64,000 nt of DNA from contig NC_031674.1 in assembly GCF_001640025.1 (NCBI RefSeq), positions 2,976,001 through 3,040,000 on the forward strand, read 5' to 3'. Every line of letters begins with the position of its first letter. The stretch's first letter is position 1. Shown here piece after piece: positions 1 through 10,305 of this stretch. A program made the translations under genes and the position numbers. Source of the DNA: Sugiyamaella lignohabitans. Its lineage: Eukaryota > Ascomycota > Dipodascomycetes > Dipodascales > Trichomonascaceae. Under the pieces are notes generated by a model. It was not told where the DNA came from. It worked only from the letters and a program-made list of their open reading frames with translations, and made no database searches.

Positions 1-1425
1 CTGCCAGAAAACGCAAACCTTGGCAGCAATAGCTGCAATATCTTCTACAATCGTGCGAATATTTATCCACATTTCAACGATCTCCATAGCATCAATCAAG
101 CCACTTGGATTAGCGAGAAATGCGCTGCTTCCTGTACCAGTAGCACTACTGGGTATGGATCCAGTACTAGAAGTGGGCGAAATCAAAGAAGTGGTATTAC
201 CATCAATAAGAATCTCGTGATATGCTGACCCATAGAATGCAGTAAGCTCTTTTAGAGGATGGATAAAATTGACTTCGTCAGGAGGCTGTGCCGTTTGAAC
301 ATTCATTCTCATCAGGTTAGAACGCAATTTCAGCTTTTCAAATTTATCAATAGTTTGATCCTTCAAAATTTGGATTTGTTGTTCAATCCACTCTAATATA
401 GGATTGTCTTCAACACCGATATCCAGTAATTTCGCAATAAGTTGCATGTAGTTTGAATTTGGATCTGCCCCACCAACGTCCAGCGTACCACCACCTGACA
501 GTTTTTTCCAGGTATCCTGTTTATATTGCTCAACAATAATCTCAACTTCGTCCCAAATTCTGTCAATAATCTTCTTGTTCTGAACGATATAGTCTGGGGT
601 ATACGAGGTAATATCGACAGTAGTGTTTTTGATATCACGTCCTCGCCTATAGTCACGAATTAGGAGGTCGTGATTCTTATCTTTGATATGCTTAAGTATT
701 GTTGAAGGAAGATTGAATAAGTATTTGTTCTTGTCTATAAGTTTAAGAGCCGCTGTAAGTCTCTCCTCCTTTTTCTGGTAATCCACCACAGGTTTCATGA
801 CCAAAGTGGCCTTAGCATTTGCATCATCAATATTTGCACGAATGCTATCGACACCCCATCCCTTTTCCGCGTTGAAACCAGTGTTATCGACCTGTTGCAG
901 AACCGACTCTAGCAATGCTTTGGATCGAACGAACTGGATGTATTCCCGTTCCACCAAATTTCGCAATGCTTCAGACCTTTGGCTAATTGAACCTTCCAGG
1001 TATGATAATGAACTCACAAGTTTCGAGTATGTAGTATCGGAATGCACATCACGAAGGAAATCGGTTGATGAGAACTTGGTGGACGATATAAGATATTTAC
1101 CCCTAACGGAAGGGTCGGTATCTACATCGATGCCATGTTCACGGAGAGCTGATAAAACTGACGACCGATAGCCAAGTGGATCTGCTTCATCATTTTGTAG
1201 CGAGGAATAAGCGCTCGAGCCATTGACAGAACTAACTAGTTCACGTAGCAAGGCATACTTTGACAGGTCTCCATGTACGTCAGATTGTTGAGATATACCA
1301 GTGCCCTCTTTATCACCATTCTTATCAATCAGACCCAATTGCGAAGATGAGCTAAACTCCTCTGTCCACACCTGAGCATTCTCGTCAACAATTCCGTAAG
1401 TATGGAAGATTTTGGCTTTATCCAT
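1..1425 (-). CDS. SEC5: Exocyst complex subunit Sec5 (N-terminal 475 codons, cut by window edge)
   Basis: Reading leftward from the ATG at 1425, the frame stays open for 475 codons to the window edge, so the C-terminal part lies outside. Sec5 is a core exocyst subunit that helps tether secretory vesicles at the plasma membrane. The protein shows the Sec5 N-terminal landmarks: FLRDVH near residue 123, a helical stretch with LVEREYIQFV near 160, and the block YLFNLPS...LIRDYRRG near 235-265 that links the N-terminal rod to the helical bundle. No intron is needed. Its upstream region, 1426-1907, separates it from SMD3, which lies in the same orientation. A 124-codon frame on the opposite strand (797-1171) is a shadow. 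The exocyst partner SEC3 lies 27 kb away in this window. The family call is firm; the 3' end is unseen. Confidence 0.9.
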   Translation of the reverse strand, partial: MDKAKIFHTYGIVDENAQVWTEEFSSSSQLGLIDKNGDKEGTGISQQSDVHGDLSKYALLRELVSSVNGSSAYSSLQNDEADPLGYRSSVLSALREHGIDVDTDPSVRGKYLISSTKFSSTDFLRDVHSDTTYSKLVSSLSYLEGSISQRSEALRNLVEREYIQFVRSKALLESVLQQVDNTGFNAEKGWGVDSIRANIDDANAKATLVMKPVVDYQKKEERLTAALKLIDKNKYLFNLPSTILKHIKDKNHDLLIRDYRRGRDIKNTTVDITSYTPDYIVQNKKIIDRIWDEVEIIVEQYKQDTWKKLSGGGTLDVGGADPNSNYMQLIAKLLDIGVEDNPILEWIEQQIQILKDQTIDKFEKLKLRSNLMRMNVQTAQPPDEVNFIHPLKELTAFYGSAYHEILIDGNTTSLISPTSSTGSIPSSATGTGSSAFLANPSGLIDAMEIVEMWINIRTIVEDIAAIAAKVCVFWQ

Positions 1426-1907
1426 CGCAATTGACTCCAACACCTAGCTGTAATTGTTGTTCAGGTACGGTGTATCAAGTACTCCTCCACATTACAACTC
1501 CCGTCGATCACACATGTCGCACCAAATATTCTAATATCGATACCAACAGTTTTATCTCACAGAATTTCATAAATTGTGGTTTCCGAAGAAGTTAAGAGAT
1601 AAGATTAAATAAGATCAAGGGTCCTTAGGATGGTGTACTTGCGATCCTAGAAGCTGAGCTCTGGCCGTAAATGTACATAGCAGGTCCCTCAAGTCAGCAT
1701 GTGAAATCATATGGCATTAAAGTGACGTGGCAGTTGAAGACCGACGACGAATAAAAACGTGGACAAATAAATATGTTGTCATAATATGTAGGGCGGGACT
1801 GATTGACAGAGAGACGGTAGGTGTAATAGTACAATTTAAGGGATAGTTGTGAGAAGGTGTTTTTATTGGATGTAAGAATGGATGTAACAAGCGATTCTGC
1901 CGTTCTA
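1426..1907. promoter_or_regulatory. Intergenic region: SEC5 promoter and SMD3 3' flank
   Basis: These 482 bases contain no convincing gene. They should hold the SEC5 promoter (SEC5 reads leftward) and the SMD3 3' end. A GATAAGAT element lies at 1598-1605. An 84-codon frame at 1694-1948 has no recognisable motif and overlaps the SMD3 coding end, so it is probably spurious. Confidence 0.5.
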
Positions 1908-2509
1908 TTAGAAACGCCCCCGTCCACCTCTTCCTCCACGTCCTCCACGTCCTCTACTTGGAGGATAGGCCGCCCTGGTCTTGGCTATGGTTTTTGGTCG
2001 GAACATTGGCGCATGTTTAAGCATATCTGGCAAAATGAGCAGTCGAACATGTGACCCTCTAACATATACTTGTTCCAAGTGCGACACTCGCCCATCTCTA
2101 TTTGTCACCATCACATCCCGTAGTTGAACATTCATATTATCTTCAGCTATTCAACTGTTAGTTTCATTTATGAAAATCGCTGACCGAAAGAAAACTATGC
2201 ATTGCTAGCTGGATTTTTTTTGCCGTGTATTTACAGTCTTACACCTCAGATTGTGACGTGTAAATATGGACTTCAGCTAAATTAGCACCTAATTCCTTAA
2301 TTCGTTTTTTTTTTGAATTTTACCTACCTTCGAGAAGCTTACCGCGATAGGTCTGTCCTGATGACAGTTCAACGGTCACGACATGGCCCTATAATAGTTA
2401 GTTTAAAGCTTTAAAACACCAGAAGAACTTAGACATATTTAACATTGCCATCAAACTCTCTTACCTGTGCCTCATTCAAAAGCTTTATTGGAATGGCCAC
2501 TGCTGCCAT
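1908..2509 (-). CDS. SMD3: Small nuclear ribonucleoprotein Sm D3 (three exons)
   Basis: The gene reads leftward as three exons: 2509-2465, 2388-2328 and 2146-1908, giving 114 residues. The introns have GTAAGA and GTAGGT donors and AG acceptors, and the joined frame is continuous. The product is the SmD3 subunit of the heptameric Sm ring on spliceosomal snRNAs. Exons 1 and 2 encode the Sm1 motif ([10 protein letters not shown], then [20 protein letters not shown]). Exon 3 encodes EDNMNVQL, the Sm2 segment with [18 protein letters not shown], and a C-terminal RG-rich tail (RGGRGG repeats ending RGRF) typical of SmD1 and SmD3. The 270-bp gap to VPS18 is a shared divergent promoter. The intron phases (0 and 1) and the protein match leave little doubt. 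Confidence 0.92.
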
Positions 2510-2779
2510 CTTTGTAATTTGTGCTTCTGAGGGCAATTAAGTCAATCGGAGCTGACACTTTCTATGATGAAAATACCCAATCGACCCTTGCCCGGTGTAC
2601 ATATAGCCTCACAGTCAGCGGCTCTTTCACAGCCATATGCGCCTGTCTTATCGCTAGTCTCAAGGGGTCTAGTACATATATGAGTTTGGATTATTGTGAA
2701 TAGCTTCCAGTCATTTGTGTTTGAGAGGATAAATATAGACGTAGTAGCTAATCTGGGTTAAAGGTTATTGGACTCCGAC

Positions 2780-5700
2780 ATGTCCTCATTTCCGGCCAGT
2801 CAGCCCAATGGAAATGGGAGGAGTAGCGAAGAGAACATCAATGGGCCTTCTTTTACGGAGTTAGATGGCTACAAAGATCTTAGCGAGGAGCCTACATCCT
2901 TGTTTGCTATTGATAGGGTTCAATTGATGTTTTCTCTGTCAGATATTTCATCAATGGTGGTAGCAAATAATCTGCTTTGTTTAGCATTAAGGAGTGGCCA
3001 GATTATAAGGATTGACCTCGACCACCCAGAATCTGTGGACGAGGTTAACTTGCCTCGAAAGCATTCTGATCCTACCGGAAACAATATCTCTAGTATATTT
3101 CTGGATCCTACTGGTGCTCATTTGCTGATAACTAATATTCACGGGGAAAATTATTATTTAAACTACCAATCAGTAAAGGCGAAAAACCTGGGCCGCCTTA
3201 AAGGACTGGTCATAACAAGTGTTGCTTGGAATCCATTTGAGCCTGCTAGGTCCACCGGGGATATTTTAATCGGTTGTGCTGATGGATCTATATACGAAAC
3301 TTTCATTGAAAAGTCCAATGAGTATTTCAAGCGTGATGATCGCTACCTACGTCAGGTTTGGAAGAACCCCTACGGAGATAGTATTACAGGTTTATATGCA
3401 TATCAAGAGAGAGGAGTCGCTCAGCGGCAGGTTATAGTTTCGAGCCATGGCCGTATATGGTTCTGGCAAGGCAAATTTGGCCTCGTTGGAGATACTAATG
3501 GGGCCTCTAACCGCGCAACACAGTCTTCTGCTTCTTCTTCCATTGATGGTAGTTCAGACGAGATGGTCAATGGCCCACCTACTAATTCCGGAGAAAGTGG
3601 TGGCGTCCCTGTGTACACTAGATTTTTTGAAACAACAGAACCAATTCTAGAAGCATTTGAGAGTCCTGGGTCTTATGATGCATTTGCTGTATCCCCTTAT
3701 AAAATGGGAGTCTCTAGAGAGACCTCGTCAACCTTTGCCGCTATCAACGGAGTTGGCATTTTGCATGGACAGCTGTATGATAAGAGAGTTTCTAGTAGCA
3801 GTGGAAATGCCAATAGCGCTAGAACTGTACCGAGTGATATCTTTGCCAGATCTCAACTGGTCATTTATGATCAGTTGCAGTCTGTAATGTCGCCAAATAC
3901 ATCAGCCATTCGATCAATAACATTAACTGAGTATTACATAATCATTCTTTGTGGTAACACAGTTGTGAGTATTTCCCGCCTTAACAATAAGGTGAAGTTT
4001 CACGACAAAATAACTTTAGAGCCTGGTGAGACTCTTATTGGCCTGTGTTCAGATGTCAAATATTCTACATTTTGGGCTTTTTCGAACCAAAATATATATG
4101 AAATTAAGGTTGGAGATGAAGAACACGATATATGGAAGATTCTTATTGAAAATAAGGAGTACGAAGAAGCTTTAAAAGTTGCCAAAGATGCCGTGGCTAA
4201 AGATATTGTATCTGTTGCATATGGCGAACATCTTCTGAAAGAAGGTAAGGATATGAAAAAGGCAGCTTCATTGCTTGGTGGGAGCTCAAAGCCTTTTGAA
4301 GGGATCGCTCTTGAATTTAGTACCAAAAAAGATTTTGATGCATTGAATGTATTTCTCTCCTCTCGACTAAAGCTTTATCGGGGCTCGAGTGGGAAAATGC
4401 AACGAACGCTTATAACAAGTTGGCTCGTAGAATTATATATGGAAAAGCTGGATAGTCTCGATGACTTGATAGCTGCAGGTGATAATTCGCAAGCGGTCAA
4501 TCAGCAATCCCAAGAAGCTGTCAAGAAGCGTCCATCAGACAAACTGGATTTATCAAAACCAAAAGCTATCAATGGCACAGATTCTTCTCCATCAACAACA
4601 CCATCCGATGGCCGCCGTACCGTACGAACTGCATTTTACAAATTTATTGAAGACCACAAATCTGACCTAGACAAAGAAACTGTCTACGAAATTATATCAA
4701 GTCATGGGAGAAGGGAGGAACTCCTGTATTATGCTAGCAGCGTGTCTGATTCGACATTTGTACTGAATTACTGGATACGATTTGAAAAATGGACTGAAGC
4801 ATTACAGGTATTACGAAAGGAAAATGATGCTAAATTAGCCTATAAGTACTCTACAGTGCTGCTGGTGAACTCTCCTCAAGATACTGTTGACACTTGGATT
4901 CGCATGGATGGATTAGATCCTGCTAAATTGATCCCAGCATTGCTAGCCTATGTTAGCGGGTTTAGAGGCGAACCTAATAAAAACCAGGCCATACGATATT
5001 TAAACTACGCTGTCAATATCTTGAAAACTAAGGATACGGCTATTTTTAATACTCTTATTTGTCTATACGCATCAAGCTCAACGACTGACGAGTCTTCTCT
5101 TATGGCTTGTTTGGAAACTCACCGGAACGCGTATGATTATGACTTTGCACTACGTGTGTGTAATCAGTTCAAAAGGGTCGAATCGTCTGTATACATATTT
5201 TCTGTTATGGGACTATACGAAGAGGCTGTTAAACTCGCTCTCAAGAATGATGATATCGAGTTGGCATGTATTATTGCTGATAGACCAGCAAATGACGCTG
5301 TATTACGGAAATCATTGTGGCTGGATATTGCACGTAAAGTCATATCTAGCAAGAATCAAAAGTTTACTGCTGTCAGTATTCTTGAAAAATCGGGGAGTGC
5401 TTTGAAAATCGAAGATCTCTTACCGCAGTTCCCAGATTTTACTGTAATGGATGATGTGAGAGATGAGATCATTGCTTCAATGGAAGACTATAGCTCGAGT
5501 ATTTCACGGCTAAACAAGGAAATGGAAGATTCTCTACGAACTTGTGACAATGTCAAAAAGGAGATTCAAGAATTTAAGAAGCGGTATGCGTTAGTTATGC
5601 CGGGAGAGTCATGCGCTCTATGCTCTTTTCCAGTTGCTACTCGGCGTTTCTACGTATTTCCTTGTCAGCATGCTTTCCATTTGGATTGTCTTCTCGATTC

Positions 5701-5899
5701 TATTTCAAAATCGGGTGATCAAGTAGCACGTTCGAAACTGGCAGATATCCAGATAAATGTCAAAAAGACAGAAGTTCCAACGGCAGTGGATGGAATTCTG
5801 TCAGAAAAATGTGTACTGTGCTCTGATGCTAAAATTGAAACAGTAGATACTCCGCTGGTGTCGCAGGCCGACAAGTTAAACAACGAATGGGCATTATAA
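2780..5899 (+). CDS. VPS18: Vacuolar sorting protein Vps18/Pep3 (HOPS/CORVET core)
   Basis: This single exon encodes 1039 residues. The open frame extends four codons further to a TTG, but the ATG at 2780 (MSSFPASQ) is the credible start. Vps18 is a class C Vps core subunit of the HOPS and CORVET tethering complexes at endosomes and vacuole. The N-terminal half resembles the Pep3/Vps18 beta-propeller, the middle is alpha-solenoid with clathrin-repeat-like helices, and a coiled coil near 900-935 precedes a RING-H2 domain at about 944-1020. In that domain CxLC, the PCQHAFHLDC core and the distal CVLC are intact. It is longer than the roughly 918-residue S. cerevisiae protein, mostly through a Ser-rich insert near residues 240-275. 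Its partner VPS16 is also in this window. Confidence 0.93.
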   Translation: MSSFPASQPNGNGRSSEENINGPSFTELDGYKDLSEEPTSLFAIDRVQLMFSLSDISSMVVANNLLCLALRSGQIIRIDLDHPESVDEVNLPRKHSDPTGNNISSIFLDPTGAHLLITNIHGENYYLNYQSVKAKNLGRLKGLVITSVAWNPFEPARSTGDILIGCADGSIYETFIEKSNEYFKRDDRYLRQVWKNPYGDSITGLYAYQERGVAQRQVIVSSHGRIWFWQGKFGLVGDTNGASNRATQSSASSSIDGSSDEMVNGPPTNSGESGGVPVYTRFFETTEPILEAFESPGSYDAFAVSPYKMGVSRETSSTFAAINGVGILHGQLYDKRVSSSSGNANSARTVPSDIFARSQLVIYDQLQSVMSPNTSAIRSITLTEYYIIILCGNTVVSISRLNNKVKFHDKITLEPGETLIGLCSDVKYSTFWAFSNQNIYEIKVGDEEHDIWKILIENKEYEEALKVAKDAVAKDIVSVAYGEHLLKEGKDMKKAASLLGGSSKPFEGIALEFSTKKDFDALNVFLSSRLKLYRGSSGKMQRTLITSWLVELYMEKLDSLDDLIAAGDNSQAVNQQSQEAVKKRPSDKLDLSKPKAINGTDSSPSTTPSDGRRTVRTAFYKFIEDHKSDLDKETVYEIISSHGRREELLYYASSVSDSTFVLNYWIRFEKWTEALQVLRKENDAKLAYKYSTVLLVNSPQDTVDTWIRMDGLDPAKLIPALLAYVSGFRGEPNKNQAIRYLNYAVNILKTKDTAIFNTLICLYASSSTTDESSLMACLETHRNAYDYDFALRVCNQFKRVESSVYIFSVMGLYEEAVKLALKNDDIELACIIADRPANDAVLRKSLWLDIARKVISSKNQKFTAVSILEKSGSALKIEDLLPQFPDFTVMDDVRDEIIASMEDYSSSISRLNKEMEDSLRTCDNVKKEIQEFKKRYALVMPGESCALCSFPVATRRFYVFPCQHAFHLDCLLDSISKSGDQVARSKLADIQINVKKTEVPTAVDGILSEKCVLCSDAKIETVDTPLVSQADKLNNEWAL

Positions 5900-6007
5900 A
5901 TTTGTACAATAATAATAGTTTGAATAATAGCATGCATGATATAGATTTTTATTGGTCTGAAAAAGGTAGTGTCTTTAGATGCAGTATTTTTGACACTTTC
6001 AGTGAAC

Positions 6008-7090
6008 TCATTTCCAGCTGTCAGCCTTGAGCTTGAGATATTCACATTCAGAACATACGAGCGTACCATTTTCTCTTAGTATGAACTGATCGCCGGGAAA
6101 AGGTGTATTACAGTCTTCGCACGCAAAGCATGTTGAGCACCATTGTCTTCCAAGAGCCTCGATAACCTCTTCCTCACCCGAGCACGGATGGTTACACTTC
6201 CAACACTTGATGGCCGTCTTTCTGATATGACATTTTTCACACATTGTATTCCCGTCTAATACAAAATATGGAGATGAAGATCCAATGGTGTTACTGCATT
6301 CGTGGCAGAAAAAGTGGTCTGTATGCCAATGCTTCCCTAGTGCAAATATTCCTTTGCCTTCGATAGGGGTCTGGCACAGTCCACATCTGGCAGAAAATCG
6401 CTGATGGTAGTCCAAATGACAAAATAAAGTAAGTGTATCGGCTGAATAATAGAACTCGGAGTGTACTAGTGATGTATGACATTCACAGCAGACGAAGCAA
6501 GAAACATGAACGTTTCCGAAATCTGTTCGAACAACATCTTGAGTAGATATAAGTCGATTATCACATACAAAACAAGTACTTGCTGATTTTCCTCCCACCT
6601 GGCTTTGCCTAAGGCTAGACCCTCTGCTATCACGAAACATTTCTCGAGACGGGGTGACAAGATTTGAGGTACAATATTCTTGGTTGTCTATTTTTGGACG
6701 GCGCATTTCCCGATTGGTGTTTGGAATGGATTTCAAAGGCTGTGTTGAATCAGAACTCTCAGTACGAATTGCTACTGGCGAAATGCCATGTTCAACACCA
6801 TTGATTGTCAATGACAGATAAGAAGGGGGTCCATTCTCGCTGTTCTCAATCGGTACGGGCTTCTGTATAATTGATTTTGAGTTTAGTCTGGTCCTGGGTG
6901 GGACCCCCTTTGGCTCTATAACTGGTAAGTCGGTCTCGTCTACTGTCACAGTCGGAACTGATGTCTGAACCCTAGCGGTTGATAATTTTGTACTATCTTC
7001 CCAAAGATGATACTGTTGTTCTTGGCTACGTGAGTCTAAAACTCCTGTCGCAGGACTCCTAGATCCTAGGGGCCGCCGACCTCTCCACAT
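6008..7090 (-). CDS. Three-LIM-domain protein, paxillin-like (Pxl1 type)
   Basis: Reading leftward from the ATG at 7090, this gene encodes 360 residues. The first 165 or so are low-complexity and Pro/Ser-rich. Three LIM zinc-binding domains follow, starting near residues 172 (CFVCDNRL), 234 (CGLCQTPI) and 294 (CWKCNHPC), each with the Cys/His spacing of a double zinc finger. A protein this size with LIM domains packed at the C-terminus resembles yeast Pxl1, a paxillin-like scaffold of the cell cortex and the cytokinetic ring or polarised-growth site. A Rho-GAP of the Lrg1/Rga type is excluded because there is no GAP domain. It converges on VPS18 with a 108-bp gap and diverges from the arrestin gene. 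LIM assignment is certain; the Pxl1 orthology is inferred from architecture. Confidence 0.75.
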   Translation of the reverse strand: MWRGRRPLGSRSPATGVLDSRSQEQQYHLWEDSTKLSTARVQTSVPTVTVDETDLPVIEPKGVPPRTRLNSKSIIQKPVPIENSENGPPSYLSLTINGVEHGISPVAIRTESSDSTQPLKSIPNTNREMRRPKIDNQEYCTSNLVTPSREMFRDSRGSSLRQSQVGGKSASTCFVCDNRLISTQDVVRTDFGNVHVSCFVCCECHTSLVHSEFYYSADTLTLFCHLDYHQRFSARCGLCQTPIEGKGIFALGKHWHTDHFFCHECSNTIGSSSPYFVLDGNTMCEKCHIRKTAIKCWKCNHPCSGEEEVIEALGRQWCSTCFACEDCNTPFPGDQFILRENGTLVCSECEYLKLKADSWK

Positions 7091-7683
7091 CAGGCAGTGC
7101 CGGGCAGTGCAATGCAGTCAAATGATCAGTAGGTAAATATGTCTGAAGTACCAATAACTCAGAGCTTCTTCCCCTAGCACAGTTCCAATAACTTGCTTGT
7201 TTGTTGTCTCTACAACATGGGTTATTTTGAGAAATCCAAAAAAATTAGTATATCAGCATCTGGCGTGGCTCAACTTTGTTTGTATACGTTCTGCCTAACG
7301 TGGAAGTTGTAACTGTAGATCTACTGATCCGATATAAAAATAGACACACCTGCAAAGCGATAACCCGAACTCTTTCATGGAAAATACGTAGTCTTCATTT
7401 ATTGTGAACGATACAAAATAAAAAAAACACCTTTTGGCTAAAACCTGAACCTATACCCACTCCTTGCCCGTTCCGCTCTGTGGTTAGTTTGTTATGAAGA
7501 TTAGAGGAAGATCTGCCTCACGAGATTTGAACAAACTGAACTTGGAATAAAATCGGGAACGCGGTTTGCTGTCGCGATAAATTATTTATTATTTATTATG
7601 TATTGAGTTTCCCGAAAGGTAATTATTTATTAATCTGGTAGTCAGTCGCTAGATGAAAGCGGTATTATTGGATCTAGTTGGAT
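7091..7683. promoter_or_regulatory. Divergent promoter region, LIM protein / arrestin
   Basis: These 593 bases separate two divergent genes. The sequence is AT-rich, with short ATTTATTATTTATT runs at about 7583-7600 close to the arrestin start. I found no tRNA, no other RNA gene and no credible open frame. Confidence 0.5.
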
Positions 7684-8886
7684 ATGTCAGATATATTTGA
7701 GGTCAAGTTAACGTCACTTCCAAATGAGGACTTGGTTCGCGGGTTTCCAGGTATTACGGCGTCTTGGCCCCGGATTGAGGGTACCGTTGAAATTCGCCCT
7801 AAAACCCTTTCCATCTCAAGTTTATTAATCTCCTCAGTAAAGGTCACTCTTTTTCGGACTGATTCCATTCATCCACCAAGTAATAAAACTGGGATCAATG
7901 CCCCTCGAAAAGAACAATCGTATATGGTCGGTCAAGAACAGTCTATATTCAAGGTATCAGCTGGAAGATCATATGAAGAAGTGCTGGCGCTTGATCTTCC
8001 TTTTATAATATCGTTGCCAATTCAAAAGAACCTTCCCGCTAGCATATCAGTATCGAAGGGTCTGACTTCTGCCATTGTTGAAACAACATACCGGCTTTAT
8101 GTTTCAATTTCCTATGGTAAACAGTTGTCTGTCCATCATCAATCGTTTCCAATAAGGATAAAACCATATCATACATTAACAATTTTTGGATCATTTCACA
8201 TTCCAGTATCTAAAACTGTTCGTTCCTCTGATCACCTCGTTACTCTTGACTATTCAGTCAATCATACAGCGCTTGGACCCGGTGATACCATAATGGCCGT
8301 CGTCAAAGTATCTCCGAATCCAGACTGGGCAAAGTCCAGAAAAGTAAAGTTAGTTCGGCTAACAATGCAAATTCAAGAAGTAATCACATTCAGTCATGAG
8401 GGCGATGAGCCAGTTGAGAAGAGATCTAAAATTTGCAAGGTTAGTAAGCAATTAGATATGAAGCTTCCGGAGAGTGGGCATCTTGAAGAACTGTTTCTTG
8501 AATACCAACCAATTCAAGAGAATGTTGACAAAAATGGTTTGGTTCCCAAAGAGCGCCAAGACGTACCGAATATTTCAAGGTATGGTTTTACTACAAGCTC
8601 AGCCCTCTACCAAATTGATTATCTCCTTGTCATAAAAGCGAGGTTCACTCATGCAAAGGATATCGAAGTTGAGCAACCAATTGTTGCCTGTCCTTTCGAT
8701 AATGCCACCAGCATGTCATTTACTGCAAGCATATCAGAAGCAGTAAAGTACGCGAACCGTGCTAATCGCAGCGCAGTACCAAGTAGTCGTATATACAAGC
8801 CAACAGATGCAATGGCAGTTGAGATGTTGAACCGAAAAGTTAACACTTACAGTGGTAAGGCATCTCTATCTATAAAAGTGAAGTAA
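7684..8886 (+). CDS. Alpha-arrestin, Ecm21/Csr2-like trafficking adaptor
   Basis: The unspliced frame encodes 400 residues from the ATG at 7684; a TTG two codons upstream is not used. Alpha-arrestins recruit Rsp5-type ubiquitin ligases to plasma-membrane transporters and so promote their endocytosis. The N-terminal arrestin fold carries FPGITASWPRIEGTVEIRP near residues 20-40. The C-terminal fold carries SSDHLVTLDYS, FSHEGDEPVEKR near 237 and SRYGFTTSSALYQIDYLL near 298. The order and motifs recall the Ecm21/Csr2 (ART2/ART8) group, but the long extensions of the S. cerevisiae members are missing. I see no PPxY motif. The 3' end may be spliced: a GTAAGG donor after 8854 and an AG at 8917 would join a short exon ending at 8970 (tail EGVCGDLPIFERSHAGH, 407 residues). 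Family call fairly sure, subgroup less so. Confidence 0.75.
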   Translation: MSDIFEVKLTSLPNEDLVRGFPGITASWPRIEGTVEIRPKTLSISSLLISSVKVTLFRTDSIHPPSNKTGINAPRKEQSYMVGQEQSIFKVSAGRSYEEVLALDLPFIISLPIQKNLPASISVSKGLTSAIVETTYRLYVSISYGKQLSVHHQSFPIRIKPYHTLTIFGSFHIPVSKTVRSSDHLVTLDYSVNHTALGPGDTIMAVVKVSPNPDWAKSRKVKLVRLTMQIQEVITFSHEGDEPVEKRSKICKVSKQLDMKLPESGHLEELFLEYQPIQENVDKNGLVPKERQDVPNISRYGFTTSSALYQIDYLLVIKARFTHAKDIEVEQPIVACPFDNATSMSFTASISEAVKYANRANRSAVPSSRIYKPTDAMAVEMLNRKVNTYSGKASLSIKVK

Positions 8887-8970
8887 TGTAATTAATAACA
8901 GGGTTTTGGCTATGCAGAAGGTGTATGCGGTGATCTACCAATTTTTGAGCGATCTCATGCAGGGCATTAG

Positions 8971-9403
8971 AGCTTGCAAGAGATCCGACAACAAGACATA
9001 TCTCCGGGTCCCCCTAAGATTTTCTTCACATCTTACGTTCGTTATTTAGGGTCATTTTCCAATATTTTTCAGGCTTTACAACCAAACCAAAAGAATATGA
9101 CTATAGCAACTATTTGGAGACCATATAGTTATATAATTATATCTAGCCAATAACTCTTATAAAAGTCATACATCACAACGTTCCAAAAAAAATTTCAAAA
9201 CAAAGTTAATTTTTAAAAAGCGAGATACAATATTCAAGAAATTACTCAAACTATATCCCCAGATCATACTTCCTGTAACCGAGGAAGCCACTAAGTTTGC
9301 TTTAACTATAGCGCCGTGCGATGCTTCAGGTAGCTGCATCACCAACTGGGGGGATACGCCAACCAGATACCAATATAACTAAGCAAGAAAATTAAAGAAG
9401 AAT
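8971..9403. promoter_or_regulatory. Intergenic region: arrestin 3' flank and APT1 promoter
   Basis: These 433 bases lie between two rightward genes. They are AT-rich with an A-run near 9184-9192. No open frame, RNA gene or repeat could be supported. Confidence 0.45.
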
Positions 9404-10253
9404 ATGACATATCCAGCGGTTAGAATACCTGCTGTCAAGGCGCCCTCAGCGACAGTTATATTTCTTCATGGACTTGGTGATAGTGGAAATGGTTGGAGGT
9501 TTTTAGCCGAGGAGGCAATTCGAAAGAAGCGACTTCAGCATGTGAACTTCATCTTTCCAGATGCTCCAATGAAGCCAGTGACCCTGAACTTTGGTATGCA
9601 GATGCCCGCGTGGTACGATATCCCAAAATTAGAGAACGTGCGCCATAAGCAAGACGAAGTTGGCGTTCTGGAGAGTGTTGACAGGTTGAAAGCAATGATT
9701 GAGGAAGAGCTTGGCAAAGGTGTCCCTTCGGAAAGAGTTGTTATAGGAGGATTTAGCCAGGGCTGTGCTATTAGCTATGGAGTATGTTTGAATTCTGAGG
9801 AGTAGTATATTATGGAATTGGTGTAACGTACCGTCAAGTTTCAATGAACTAACAACTATAGACAATTATTACTTCGGAGCACAAGTTGGCTGGTATGATC
9901 GGCTTATCTGGTTATTTGCCCATTCACGAAAAATTTGAAACTGTGAGTACGAAATTTTAGAGCTTTCCACGCGAGTAGACTTTGCGCTTCATAAGACCTC
10001 TTCCTATCTAACACAGATTTAGTTGCAAAGTCAGATCAATGTTAAGACACCAGTTTTCTTGGGTCATGGAACTTCCGATAATGTAGTTAAGTTCGAATTT
10101 GGTACACAGTCATATGCTTTACTCAAGGATACATTCAAGTTTGAAAGCATTGAATGGAATCAGTATCCCAATTTAGTTCATAGCGTTAGCCCCCAAGAGA
10201 TCGAGGATATATTTACATTTTTAGAAAAGGTTCTTCCTGCTCCTACAGAATAG
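9404..10253 (+). CDS. APT1: Acyl-protein thioesterase 1 (three exons)
   Basis: The exons are 9404-9781, 9862-9942 and 10023-10253, giving 229 residues; both introns are phase 0, with GTATGT and GTGAGT donors. The enzyme is an alpha/beta hydrolase that removes palmitate and other acyl groups from cysteines of membrane-associated proteins in the cytosol. The N-terminus has the oxyanion segment IFLHGLGDSG. The nucleophile elbow GFSQG is at 116-120 (Ser118), and the other triad residues are Asp172 in GTSDNVV and His206 in NLVHSV. Splicing exon 1 to exon 2 restores the family motif around HKLAGMIGLSGYLP. The length matches the lysophospholipase/APT family (S. cerevisiae YLR118C, 227 residues). It converges on SGF11 with only 52 bases between the stop codons. 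Confidence 0.93.
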
Positions 10254-10305
10254 TGATTTATTGTAGACACGTATAAATAATAATCGAATGTTTTTAGTTG
10301 ATTAG

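Noticed and set aside
797..1171. 124-codon frame on the plus strand
   Set aside because: It lies entirely antisense to SEC5, whose protein is recognisable, and has no motif of its own.
2768..2779. Four extra N-terminal codons on VPS18
   Set aside because: The frame begins at TTG. The same holds for the upstream extensions of the arrestin, SEN54, BRO1, RMD5 and SEC3 frames, so I moved each start to the first suitable ATG.
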